Origin: Phorcus lineatus | Taxonomy: Eukaryota; Mollusca; Gastropoda; Trochida; Trochidae | Assembly: GCA_921293015.1 (NCBI GenBank) | Contig: OV121082.1 | Location: 52,658,971 to 52,722,970, forward strand | Length of the DNA stretch: 64,000 nucleotides | Direction of reading: 5' to 3' | Shown: one piece after another, positions 36,842 through 48,040 of the stretch | Numbering within the stretch: position 1 is the first letter of the stretch | Layout: each line of letters begins with the position of its first letter | The notes under the pieces: model-generated | What the model saw: only the letters and a program-made list of their open reading frames with translations | The model's database searches: none | Told to the model about the DNA's origin: nothing | Made by a program: the position numbers and the translations under genes

Positions 36842-38843
36842 AGCAGAAGCTTTGAAAAACCCTCATTGTATTGATATATTGTTACGCATTTTTTCACATT
36901 GTTTTGAGAACAGCACATGTCCTAGTGATTGGCGACAAAGTTTAATATATCCGATTAAAAAGCCCGATACGGACGCCCGCGACCCCATGGGTTATCGCGG
37001 AATATCGCTTTTATCTATTCCTTGTAAAATTTACGCTGATATATTAAATGCGCGATTTTCGTCGTGGTTAGAATCTAATAATATATTAGCAGAAGAGCAA
37101 AACGGTTTCCGAAGTAAACGTAGTACGACCGACCACATTTACACTATTTTCTCGATTATAAAAAAACCGTAAGTCTGTAAATCTTTCTACTTACGTTTGC
37201 TATATTGACGCGTTGAAAGCCTTTGACCGCGTCAATCACGATTGCCTTTGGTACAAGCTGCTTAAATTAGGAATAAACGGTAAATTTTTCTTGGCTGTAA
37301 AATCTTTATATGAAAATAACCAATCCTGCGTTTCCGTTAACGGTTACATATCCGATGCATTCGCGGTACATAGTGGGGTAAAACAGGGCTGCGTTTTGTC
37401 GCCAACACTATTTTCTGTGTTGATTTCTGATATGATTTAGTTTCTCAAATAAATGAATTAAGATGTGGCATAAATATAGATACTAATATGATCAGCCTTC
37501 TTCTGTACGCTGATGATATTGCTCTGTTAGCGCCTGATGAATATTCACTTCAGCGTATGCTGGATTGTGTAAGTGAATGGTGTAAAAAATGGCGCATTCA
37601 GATCAACAGTAATAAGACAAAAATTGTCCATTACCGTAATAAGTCTATGCCACAATCAAGTTTTTCTTTTACATGTGGACATGAATGCATTGAAGTATCT
37701 AAATCTTATAAATATTTGGGTATTTGGTTAGAAGAACATTTAGACCTGAACTATACTGCTAAAGCTATTGCTAAGTCAGCCAGCAGGGCACTAGGGGTTA
37801 TTATTAGTAAATCTAAATCAGTAGGGGGTATGAATTACGAGGTTTAAACAGATTTATATGACAATCTTGTCCAACCTATTTTATCTTATGGAGCAGCTAT
37901 ATGGGGAACTAGGGAATTCAGCTGTATAAATTATATTCAACATCGAGCATGTAGCTATATAGATTTTTCCTAGGGGTAGGCAATAAAACCCCAAATTTAG
38001 CAGTGAGAGGTGATATGGGTTGGGTTTCTAATGTTCTAATTTAGTTAATCAACGTATCGAAATTGTTCATTTCTACAAGAGAATATGTTCCGTAAATGAA
38101 AATAGATTACCTTATCTTATTCATAAATGATCATTGTCAATATCTAAATCTTGGGATTGTTCAGTGGTTAAGTTATTTGAAAGTCTTAAACTATCTTTAA
38201 GTGTAGATTTTAATGTTTTAAGATGTAAACTTGTAGAAATAGATATTAATAATTGGTGTTCTCAACTCTGGAATGATAAAGGGCAAGTCAATGGTAATAA
38301 GTTAAGAACATATCGTCTTTTTAAGAGTAGTTTTGGTACTTCGGAATATGTAAAATCTATTAATGATAGAGCACTCCGTGGCTATTTATCTAAATTTAGA
38401 AGCGGCACCCTCCCCTTAGAGATCGAGACCGGTCGTTTTACTAAACCTGAAACTCCCCTTGAAAATCGTTTATGTAAATTTTGTATTAATAAAAACTGTT
38501 TAGATTTAGACTCTCACAAAACACTTCATAAAAATGTATTTTAACAGTTATTTAAAATTATTGTAAATGTCAACACACAAACCATAGTGTGTACATTATT
38601 CCTTAGCACCTCCGAGTGTTTTTACTTGTATATTTCAGTCAATTAGTGTCAAATAGGCCCAAAATGGCCGGGCGATGTTTTATATATTTGTATGTTTTAC
38701 TGTCTTTTATACATGTATCGCTTGACACTTAAATAAATTATTTTTCTTCTTCTTCTTCTTCTTCTTCTTCTTCTTCTTCTTCTTCTTCTTCTTCTTCTTC
38801 TTCTTCTTCTTCTTCTTCTTCTTCTTCTTCTTCTTCTTCTTCT
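36842..38843 (+). mobile_element. 5'-truncated LINE with reverse transcriptase and (TTC)n tail
   Basis: The frame starting at 36852 (IPCKIYADILNARFSSWLE, EEQNGFRSKRSTTDHI), then 37213-37440 (KAFDRVNHDCLWYKL, GVKQGCVLSPTLFSVL) and 37488-37847 (LLLYADDIALLAPDE) cover reverse transcriptase from the middle of the fingers through the YADD catalytic motif. A C-terminal zinc-knuckle-like part (ENRLCKFCINKNC) lies in 38134-38544. Stops or frameshifts at about 37170, 37438, 37845 and 38040-38130 make it inactive. A (TTC)n tail at 38744-38843 follows AAATAAATTATTTTT. The 15-bp flanks 36827-36841 and 38844-38858 (ATAATATATCATCAC / ..CGTCAC) are the target-site duplication. It is a non-LTR element; I do not assign the clade. 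Confidence 0.9.
38744..38843. repeat. (TTC)n microsatellite, LINE 3' tail
   Basis: About 100 bp of nearly perfect TTC/CTT triplets forming the 3' end of the LINE. It is flanked immediately by the target-site duplication, so the repeat arose with or after the insertion. Confidence 0.95.
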
Positions 38844-38858
38844 ATAATATATCGTCAC

Positions 38859-41800
38859 TGATGGTGAACTTTCCAGGGCCTCTTTGTTCCGGGACTACTT
38901 TTAGGGTTAAGAAATGTTTATCGACATCATAAACACTAAAATCAACAAAATTAGAATGAAATTATATAATAAATAGAATATTTTATTAAGTTTGTCAAAT
39001 ACGATGTTTATCTCATCTCGTGGTTGGGTTGAAGTTGATACTCACAATGAGTAAAACGTTTTAAGCCTTACCTTGAAACACGCAAATGTTCTATCAAAAG
39101 AAACATGTGGGATAAGAGGACATGAATTTTACAGCTATCGGGTAAACATCTGTCAATATTTACACAAGTTCAAGGTAGTCTTCTGTTGTATAATACCCTT
39201 GCAAGATACCGGATGTGTTTGTCCTCAAGGTCGACTCTACGGTTCAGTAACTTTATGTCGACCCTGTGGGTCGTGTTTAAAGGCCGGGATCCGCCACTAT
39301 ACACGGTGTTGGCGTGGCCAAGTTGACCTGAAAAAAAACTACACCTTGAAGGGAAAATTTTGGGTACCTATGTTCAAAGTGGAATAAATCAAAATCTTCT
39401 TACCGGAAAGTTATCATATATACACATTATATCCTTGTCACTTCAAAGAAGGGTAATTCCTAAACATTTTTGATCCAAAGTAAAAACTAAAAGAGTACTT
39501 TGACTGCATTTACTTCATTATTGTTTCCAAATTTGAATTAACTCTGTAAATGTCACGTGACTAGATTCTTATCATTACCATACCAAACAAGTCTGCTAGT
39601 GGAGGAAAAGATCCATTCACAGTGTCAGATTTCACTGCCTTCCCAGCCCGACTGGGATATCAAAACCTCCCCCATCCCATATGTCCCAAAAATAATTAGC
39701 TATGGTTGTGGCGATAAACTTTATCGACTTTTGTATTAAAAGATTATTGTTACAGGAAATGAATAAATATTCACTTCAAATATATCCAAACATTGTTAAA
39801 AGACTATGACTGACAAAAATGTTAAAAATTACAGTTCCTTGTTAGGTCTATAGTTAATTCTTTAATTAAAGATATCATTAAATTAGTGTTGGTCATCTCA
39901 TCAAATATATTTATCTTAATATACTGATGATACAATCAGCTTATCACACGTGCACAAAATCAAACTTCATGCTTTATAACTTATGGGTTTTTTCCTTATT
40001 ATTATGCACTGAAACTGAATAGTCTACTACCAGCCACAAGTTGTAGTAAAGTTTTGTGACCTTTGACCCTGTTGAGCTCTCCCAGGCACCAAAAAAAAAC
40101 GTTACTGCCCTGTCACTCAAACACTGATTATATCTTCTGTTTATGGAATCAACCAATCACAGTTAAGATGACAAAGATAAGAAACCCATGGTTTTTTTGG
40201 AGGTTTGGATCCCGGCGGAAATGACAAGAAGGTCACCATAACCTTAATGCATCAGTGACTAATTTCAGATTTCAATCGGCGAAAATACGCAAGACGAAAC
40301 TTGAAATCAACTCTCAGTAATGTATTCAGTTATACAGCATAAACTGTGTAAAGCGTATATACATGATGTAGATGATAATTATACACATACTTACACACAA
40401 GTACGCTACTATAATGAAAAACTATCATTAAAATGATTTGTAGCTATAATATTATTATATAACATCGATGCCTCTGTAATCGAGACGAAAATCAGCACTT
40501 AAATGGTAGTTTTTATCAATACACATATATACTATAATCGACTATATTCAGCACTAAAATGTCATATAAATACAATACACATAAATACATACAATTGTAA
40601 TGGATAATCACTTTCACTTTCATTTTAACGAATGTGATGCTGCGTCGATATATTCCATTAGTGGACTGGCAATTGGAACTATCTGTAGGGCGAAGAGGGG
40701 CATAATAAATCACAATAAACTGTATGCAGATACTTATTTCATGCCTCTAAATTACAGATGATGTGTACAAAAATTAACCCTTTTGTGTGAAATGGTAAAC
40801 ATTAAAGCACCTAAACTTACGTGTCGGCAGATAAAAAGTATGGTTCAAGAAATTCATCAAATTCTCAAAATCATCAAATTAAAACATCTGCTTATTCAAA
40901 ATCATTCCTAACAAGTACAATTTATCTTTCGAATGCTTTACAAATTACAAAGAAAATGTTAGAATCCTAGAGACCTATGATAGGAAATTTTTTATTTGAT
41001 CTGAATAACGGAACTCGATTTTGTCAAATCACTCATTGCAGATGATAAATTTGAGAGACATATTTCAAATGACCGCCATGCTCATGCGGCGCAGACCATA
41101 GAGATACATCACATTATGTACTCGTATGTCCAAAATTACTCATTGTTAAGAAATGAAGCGTTATTCTGTAAGAATTGATACAGTTTAAAAACATTTCAGT
41201 ATGGAAATAATGAGTTATCTGATATTGACAACTCGGCTAATCAACAAGCGGTTCCATACCTTGACGTGTCGGCTTTTCATACAATTTGAAGTTCGTGAAC
41301 TCTGCCTCGAAGAAGTTTTGAGTAAATATTTTGCAAAGATATGTTATCTATAACATCGCTCTTTTCACAGGGCAGATCCCATTCTTGCGAACACATCTGT
41401 GTTAATAAAGTCGGTTTGTAAATATCAACACTAATTGTATATGGCATTATTAGCGTGGATGTTGAACAACAGAAAATTGCTCCGATGCAACTGATTACAC
41501 TAACTACATTACAGCTGACAAACGGCTGCATTCTATAAGAGTGGTCACGTACTATCAAATTCCTGCCGTAGTTTATATCCTTTGAGCTTGAAATTGCCGC
41601 CGGTCTCTGTGCACATTCCTCATTCAGCGAAGTACCGGGGAGATAAGTTTTAATGAATGTCATTCTCGGAACATGGACATGATAAAATGCATGATAAAAT
41701 GTGAAAGAATTAACTAGAAGCTTTTGTTTATGGTGACACCGTGCCCTGAGAATGGCTGAGTTCGATGGCTATCGATGCCTCAAGATCTCGTTGATATTCT

Positions 41801-42071
41801 GACAGTAAGAACGGTGATTTCCTGCCTAATACCAAACTAGGAGCTATATTATGACCTTGTCACCTTGTGTAAGTGACTTCATTCAATATGTGCTGTGTTT
41901 ACCAAGCTGTGCAATCGGAACCTAGAACAAGTTACGTTTGAGCCTTTGACGTGACTTGAGTGACTTTTAGGGTTAGGCCATCTTTGAAAAGGCCGACGTA
42001 ACTATCCGTATTGTACACTACAACGATTCGAACACAAATGGCATAAGTTTATCTATTTTATTTATTTTAAC
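38859..42071. other. Non-coding spacer
   Basis: No gene supported. A 128-codon minus-strand frame at 41277-41663 has several cysteines but no recognisable domain or partner exons. Confidence 0.4.
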
Positions 42072-42073
42072 TA

Positions 42074-42905
42074 TACTCACGTCCAAAGGAAACGTGACCC
42101 CTGATCTTTAGCTTACAATATAATTATTACAATTATGAAATTCAACATTTAAAATCGGTATCTCCTGAGTTCAACAGTGTGGACTCTTCTTATACATAGA
42201 AAGAACGCAATATTTCTCAATCATGCTTAACGTGAAAGGTTTTGTTGAAATTGAATTTTTTAAATTTGCACCATCTGAACGTGCAAATTTGGGTATGAAA
42301 GGCTCCAATGGAAGGCACTTTCCTCACTGTCATTTGAAAAACACATGAGGTATGTCGAGACTTACAACAGAACAGCATAAACAGGTTATCGGTATAATAA
42401 ACATGAGAGCTTCAAGGGGTCATGTTGCAAGAATCATCAGCTGCTCCACTATAGCGGTAACCAACTTGATTTATCAGTTCCAGCAGACTGGTCAGCCAGG
42501 AGACAGGCCAGAATCACTGAGACCCTGCATCCCAACCCCATGCAGGGTACATACGTAATCTGCACATACGTAACAGCTTCGTGACGTCATCGTCAACGGC
42601 AAGGACTGCATTAGCATCTTCTTAGAAGACAGACAGCAGCCAGTCGTTTCCGTTTCCTACGGTGTTAGGAACTATAGAGAGAGTAAGATGGGCACGTCAT
42701 GTACGACGTTGGCAGATACGTGACTGGCGAAGGGTGCTCTTTTCCAACGGGAAAAGGTTCTACATACCCAATGGTCAGCCAAGAGACAGGAGAAGAGACA
42801 GGCCAAGATCATTCCAACAAGATCATTAGTTTTAGGATTGCAGAGGTCATATTCCGCATACAGTCAATATTTTCTTAGGGGTCAATTGTATTATGGACGT
42901 GAGTA
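42074..42905 (+). mobile_element. Defective Tc1/mariner-like transposon
   Basis: The terminal inverted repeats TACTCACGTCCA.../...TGGACGTGAGTA extend, with mismatches, to about 30 bp (ending ACCCCT / AGGGGT). TA flanks both sides (42072-42073, 42906-42907), the expected target. The frame at 42352-42558 (MSRLTTEQHKQVIGIINMRA, VARIISCSTIAVTNLIYQFQ, TGQPGDRPES) is the N-terminal helix-turn-helix domain of a Tc1 transposase. After a frameshift at about 42545 comes IRNLHIRNSFVTSSSTARTA. The DDE catalytic part is mostly deleted, since the element is only 832 bp. Confidence 0.85.
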
Positions 42906-42906
42906 T

Positions 42907-43598
42907 ATATGCATAAACTTGGTTTTTATTATTCCAGGAGGATTCAAATTAATTTTCAAAACGCTGGGATACCAATTTGATGAATTTGAAGCAACCGCAC
43001 ATTAGAGAAGAGAGCTCAGGCTTATGCTTGACATTTAAACCTCTCGTTTGACATTCGAATATTTGAAAATAAATTGCCAATTGTGAGTAAAAATAATTAT
43101 AGTAAAGCAATATTTTCAATCATTTCAGAATTCTGAATGGAATTTAATGGTTACCGTGAATCCTTTATTGTTAGCCTCTATCTAACAGAAATCTGCCTGT
43201 GCACAGTGTTTTGTCGACAATATCATGGCGGTGGTAAACCTAGGTTGTTGTTTGTCTATATAATCAATCAGTACACGTTCCTATGTTATGTTGTCTTCCA
43301 TCAAACAAATTTGTATCTAAATTTTAGATCTTCTGTATCAATTCTATGAGATAAAAGTCTCATATGTTGACGAATGGATACATTCAGTTTGGCAATTTTT
43401 ATAGTACAAAAATACCACACTCAAAGTACCATTACCAAGGCAAACAGACATGTTTTATCAATCAATACACATATTGGTGCGTATCGCACTTATCGTCAGT
43501 TGAACGTTTTCTCAATTATCTGCGACAAACCTTTCAGAATTGATGGACTTTATATTCGAACCTGACACATTTGGTTTCTCTGTAAGGACAGGTTTCAT
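42907..43598. other. Non-coding 5' flank of GPCR-B
   Basis: Short overlapping open frames only; nothing recognised. A 5' UTR or promoter of GPCR-B would lie here. Confidence 0.35.
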
Positions 43599-44585
43599 TT
43601 GGATTGTGAGACAAATCATTCTATGGGACGTTGGTGCCAACAGTCACAAGAAAAGAAAATGACGTCTCAGAATGCAACTGAGTTGTCCATCAAGGGAAGT
43701 GGTGAACATAAAATTGAGATTATTATTGTGAACGCACTGTTATTTCTGGTTGTATGTGGAGGTAATTTGCTGACCATTATTGCAATCCTCAAGAACCGCT
43801 GTCTTCAAACTATACCCAATATGTACATTATGTCCTTGGCTGTGTCAGATTTTCTGGTTGGACTTATATTGCCCTTGCAAAGTGTACTTAACAGTATTTC
43901 TGATATGAATAACTTTTATTTCACCCAGAAATATGTATGTCTGTCACACTTGATGTTTCTTCGAATTCCACTGATTTTATCTCTCAGCTGTATGGTTCTT
44001 GTATCATTTGACAGATATTTGTACATCGTGAAACCATTCTTTTATGCACGTATCACAGAAAGATCTGTTAAGATCTGTATTGCCTTATGCTGGATCACAA
44101 GCTTGTTCTATGGATTTATAATCTTTTTCCACAACGACTGGGATGATGAAGTCGGTTGCGTCCCGATCAAAGTTCTTTCAAAAGGATACAATCTATATTC
44201 AGCTGCAGTTCTGTTTTCATCTGCTTCATTCATATCCATGGTTTGTTACATCACCATCATCCGCACGGCTATAAGGCAAAGACGTGAAATTTCTTCGCTA
44301 TCAATTGCAGAATCAACAGAAAGAAGATTTCAAATGAGAAAGAACTTTCGACTTGTGAAGATGTTTGCAATAGTATTTGGTATATATTTTGTTTGCTGGT
44401 TACCAACTATTTTAAATTTGTACATTGTATATACTAACTTTCATCCAGGGAAAATCTTTAATTTAGCGTCACATCTTCTGATTATTCTGAACTCGGGCTC
44501 AAACTGTTTTGTTTATGCCTGGATGGATAATAACTTTAAAACAGTTTTTAAAAAACTTTTATGGAAGAGTTCTTGCCTTGATTAG
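43599..44585 (+). CDS. Rhodopsin-like (class A) GPCR, intronless (GPCR-B)
   Basis: 328 aa from the first ATG, or 308 aa from Met21 (43659), which aligns better with GPCR-A and gives an N-terminus MTSQNATELS with a glycosylation site. Landmarks: GN 55-56, LAVSD 80-84, Cys114 and Cys187, DRY 138-140, CWLP 266-269. TM7 reads NCFVY (302-306), so the NPxxY proline is again missing. Position 3.32 is Leu121 and 3.33 is Arg122, the same Arg as in GPCR-A (Arg103). Identity with GPCR-A is high through all TM segments, for example TIPNxYIxSLAVSDFLVGL and YGFIIFF. AATAAA at 44714 is about 130 bp after the stop. Ligand unknown; probably a recent duplicate of GPCR-A. Confidence 0.9.
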   Translation: MDCETNHSMGRWCQQSQEKKMTSQNATELSIKGSGEHKIEIIIVNALLFLVVCGGNLLTIIAILKNRCLQTIPNMYIMSLAVSDFLVGLILPLQSVLNSISDMNNFYFTQKYVCLSHLMFLRIPLILSLSCMVLVSFDRYLYIVKPFFYARITERSVKICIALCWITSLFYGFIIFFHNDWDDEVGCVPIKVLSKGYNLYSAAVLFSSASFISMVCYITIIRTAIRQRREISSLSIAESTERRFQMRKNFRLVKMFAIVFGIYFVCWLPTILNLYIVYTNFHPGKIFNLASHLLIILNSGSNCFVYAWMDNNFKTVFKKLLWKSSCLD

Positions 44586-47500
44586 CCATTTATGTTGTGA
44601 TATCTGTTATTATCATAACGAATAGAAAATTGGAAAATAGTTCAAAATCAACATCGTCATGTGTTATTCTGCCATGGTAAAAAAAGTAAAGATTTTTTAT
44701 TCATTTTCATGTCAATAAATTCCATATATCTCTCAGTTTACTGTTTTATCATATTTTAATCAAACGCAATTATACGATGTAATTAAATATGTTTGTAATC
44801 TTAATGTGCATTCCACCTTCTTTATTCCTCCTATTTTCTTGTCGAATCACAATAACTACGTTTAGATACTTTTATTGGAATGAGAAGAAAATTCACTTCT
44901 CTTCTCCTCATATCCACGACGTAAAAAACAGAGCAAATAGAAACATCCTGAAAAAAATGTAAGATACGCCATTTGGAAAAAAAACTGTGGGAAAAATATA
45001 AATACGCTTAATGATTACATATTTTTAAAAAGGAAGAAAATGATTTTTTTCGGCTGACATATTTTTGCAACATTCCAATAATTCCAGCCCCTGAGGTTTC
45101 GACTTGTCTTCTGACCCCACTGTTTATCTACCGGATACTACATGTTCCAACTTCAAATCTACTGGTTAAAGAGTTGTATATTAAAAGTAACAGATACTGC
45201 AGCAATATGTAACTTTAAGGATAATATACATCAAACAACATATGCGCCTTTACTTCCATATACAATCTACATATAAGTCATCATTTCTAACAGGCCTTTA
45301 AAGATCAAACCAACCGGTTACATTTCTTTTGTGACTTATAAATCAAAGGGAAAAGAATTCCACGGATGTAACTACTAAAAAATACCCGGGGTGTGACTTG
45401 TAAAAGGTCACTAAAAGTTTTGTGATTAAAACTGAAATCTAGCTTAGGAAATTAAATTTTGTTTATATATTTTTTACTCTACTTACTTGAAGATTACAAT
45501 CATCGGGCATGACCGTTCACTAAATTTTATTCAAAAATAGATTTCTTATTCAATTTTTATCCTTCAGAATACGAATTTCCTTGTATGCTAAATCAATTTT
45601 AATTTGACACCCTGAAAACACCATTTACATGGATAAAATATTTAACATATTTAACCCTTCAATTTTTGCGCTTCATTTGAGTGTTGTAACTGTCGTATTA
45701 AAGATTCTAACATTTAGGGCAGTGATATAAAATCATATAACAAGTTACATAGTCAAATAACTAACCGTCTCACCAAAGAAACGAATTTGTGAAAATACTC
45801 ACTAAATACAATATATTTGACTTAAACATTATAACAATAAGACATTAGACATAACATAGAAAAAAATCATATTTTATTTTATTTTGTCATCCGTGTATTC
45901 AATGTTTTGTCAGTTTTGTTCTACACAGTCATTCACATTACTGATGTCTTTGTTGAGGAAAACAATAAAAAGTTTGGTATCCCGTTCTCTAAACATTGGT
46001 AATGCACCAGAATGTTAACTGAAAAATCTACTGATCTACAAACTATAAAGATAGTGACCAAACACCATGTTGGCTTGATCAACAGGTCAGTGGTATATAA
46101 AGCCTGTGGGTACGGTACCTATTGGTTATGTTTTACAGATTAGACTCAAAGAGCAAAAGATGGATATTATCCATCTTCTTTTCAATTTTGGTCTTTCATC
46201 ATAAGGGTTTTGAATATATATTGATAAATTGCGATGCAATTAGCACACATCGTCGGCTTTATTCCCCGCCTAGTGGCAAAAGTATGAAAAGTATTGAAGA
46301 AAAGTTAAGATGTATTGTTTCATTAACCCTTCATAGTTAGATGGATACTTTCGAAAGCAGATCACTGGTTATACATTTATCCTCTAGAAGATGAATGTTT
46401 GACATCCTTAGTTTCATTATGGTTAAATTCAAGGTTTTAAAAAACATTAGTTTAAATTGTGTTTCCATGAAAACAGCCAAAATTCGAAAGAAGTCAAAAC
46501 CTTACAGTACACCACTGCACAATATGAGCATTCGATATACCAAGTTTCACTGAGCTACACCTTTTGACTTTTTAGTTCAGAAACTAAATCATAGAAACGA
46601 CCAAAGGTAGGCACCACTACATATGAAGTTGACCTCAAACAAAGTTGTAAGTTGTTTTTGCATGCAAATGTCGAAAATAAACATAGGAAGCCCAAAACTG
46701 ATGATTGTTCCAAATACAAAGTTTCAATGAGCTACGCTTAATAGTTAATGAGCTCTGCCCCGTAAAAAATTGCGTTTCAGAAGAAACGGACAAAAATAAA
46801 TTTAGGAAGAAGTAGAAAACCCCAAAAGGTACCACGAAACACTTAGTTGATTATTCTAAATGTAAAGTTTCAATAATCAGACAGACAGATATTTTACAGG
46901 ATAAGGCCTCGGGCCCTATATACAGTATATAAATCGATTTATAGTAGCTATTGCATGCATTAATTTGATTTTGTTTCGAATTTATGAGTTTTCCCGACGT
47001 GCGTTGTATACTTTGTACGGGAACATGGTTATGCCTTGGATTGTCTGTTTTTCTTACGATTGCATGAGTCCATGTTCCCAACTTGATGTTGAATCCAAAC
47101 GTTTCCGAATTCCAGTCTGTAGAGCGAATTCCTAAACTCAGAAGCTCAATGACATGTATGTCTTCCTGTGTCAGTGGTGGATTTAATCGTATAGTGGGAT
47201 TGACGGTAAAAGGTGAATAAATCTGTACCAGAAATTAATAGACCATGTCATATACATCAGCTGCAAGTAAATTTTTCCACATTCGCCTAGTGCCATATTA
47301 TTTGGTGTAGTTTTACATAGTCCAAGGAATCTTGAATATGAACATTTTCAATGTTTGCTATATTTCAGCACCATAGCACAGGATAGTAACTACTAAGCTT
47401 TCGTAGAATTTGAAAAGATCAAAATAGTTAAATTTGTCCATCACTATGTCCTATTAGAACAATTAAAATCTATTTGTATAAAAGGGAAAGTTATCAAGAT

Positions 47501-47940
47501 ACTGTGTGATACGTATAGCAAATTATCAGCTTCTCAGCTGGAGCGGGAGTCTTGGAATATTTCAGGTGTAAAATAGGAACTCGTCAAGGATATAACTCAC
47601 TCCAAAATTATTTATAAAGTTTATTAATCAATTAACCAAAATGCTGTAAGAGAATGGATACAGCACTTTTATATCAACTGGAATCCCAAATGTTTTGGTA
47701 TTTGTTCATCCTACAATCAGCCATGAAAATTTGTCAATAAATCCAAAATTAAAATTCAAAAAAACATATAACAAAAAGGAGACTGGTATTTTTTCATTTA
47801 CAGAAAATATTGAGACATCCTCTGGTCACAGGTCACTGTACTCAACAGGTGGTGTATTGTATTATGCCATTTAACATTACTGCTAGACTGATTGAAACAT
47901 TTGTCTTCCCAAGAAAAACATTCCAACAACAGATAATTTA
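44586..47940. other. Non-coding spacer with dispersed repeat
   Basis: No gene supported. 46440-46910 contains two diverged blocks built on CCAAGTTTCACTGAGCTAC / CAAAGTTTCAATGAGCTAC and ends with CAGACAGACAG...CTCGGGCCCTATATACAG, a dispersed repeat style I associate with molluscan genomes. A 72-codon frame at 46122 has no homology I recognise. Confidence 0.4.
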
Positions 47941-47945
47941 AATGT

Positions 47946-47951
47946 TTTATT
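47946..47951 (-). terminator. Poly(A) signal of NDUFB10
   Basis: AATAAA on the minus strand, about 90 nt beyond the stop codon of NDUFB10. Confidence 0.6.
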
Positions 47952-48040
47952 CTAGCACTGTCAGAAGAATTTTTCAAATACACAACTGTCTACAGGAAAT
48001 GCTCTCAAATGTGACTGTCCACAGGAAACTCTGATAAGTC

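Noticed and set aside
39073-39387. 104-codon frame rich in cysteine
   Set aside because: No signal, domain or splice context; composition is scattered.
41277-41663. 128-codon minus-strand frame with several cysteines
   Set aside because: No domain, no acceptor or donor that links it to another exon; could be chance.
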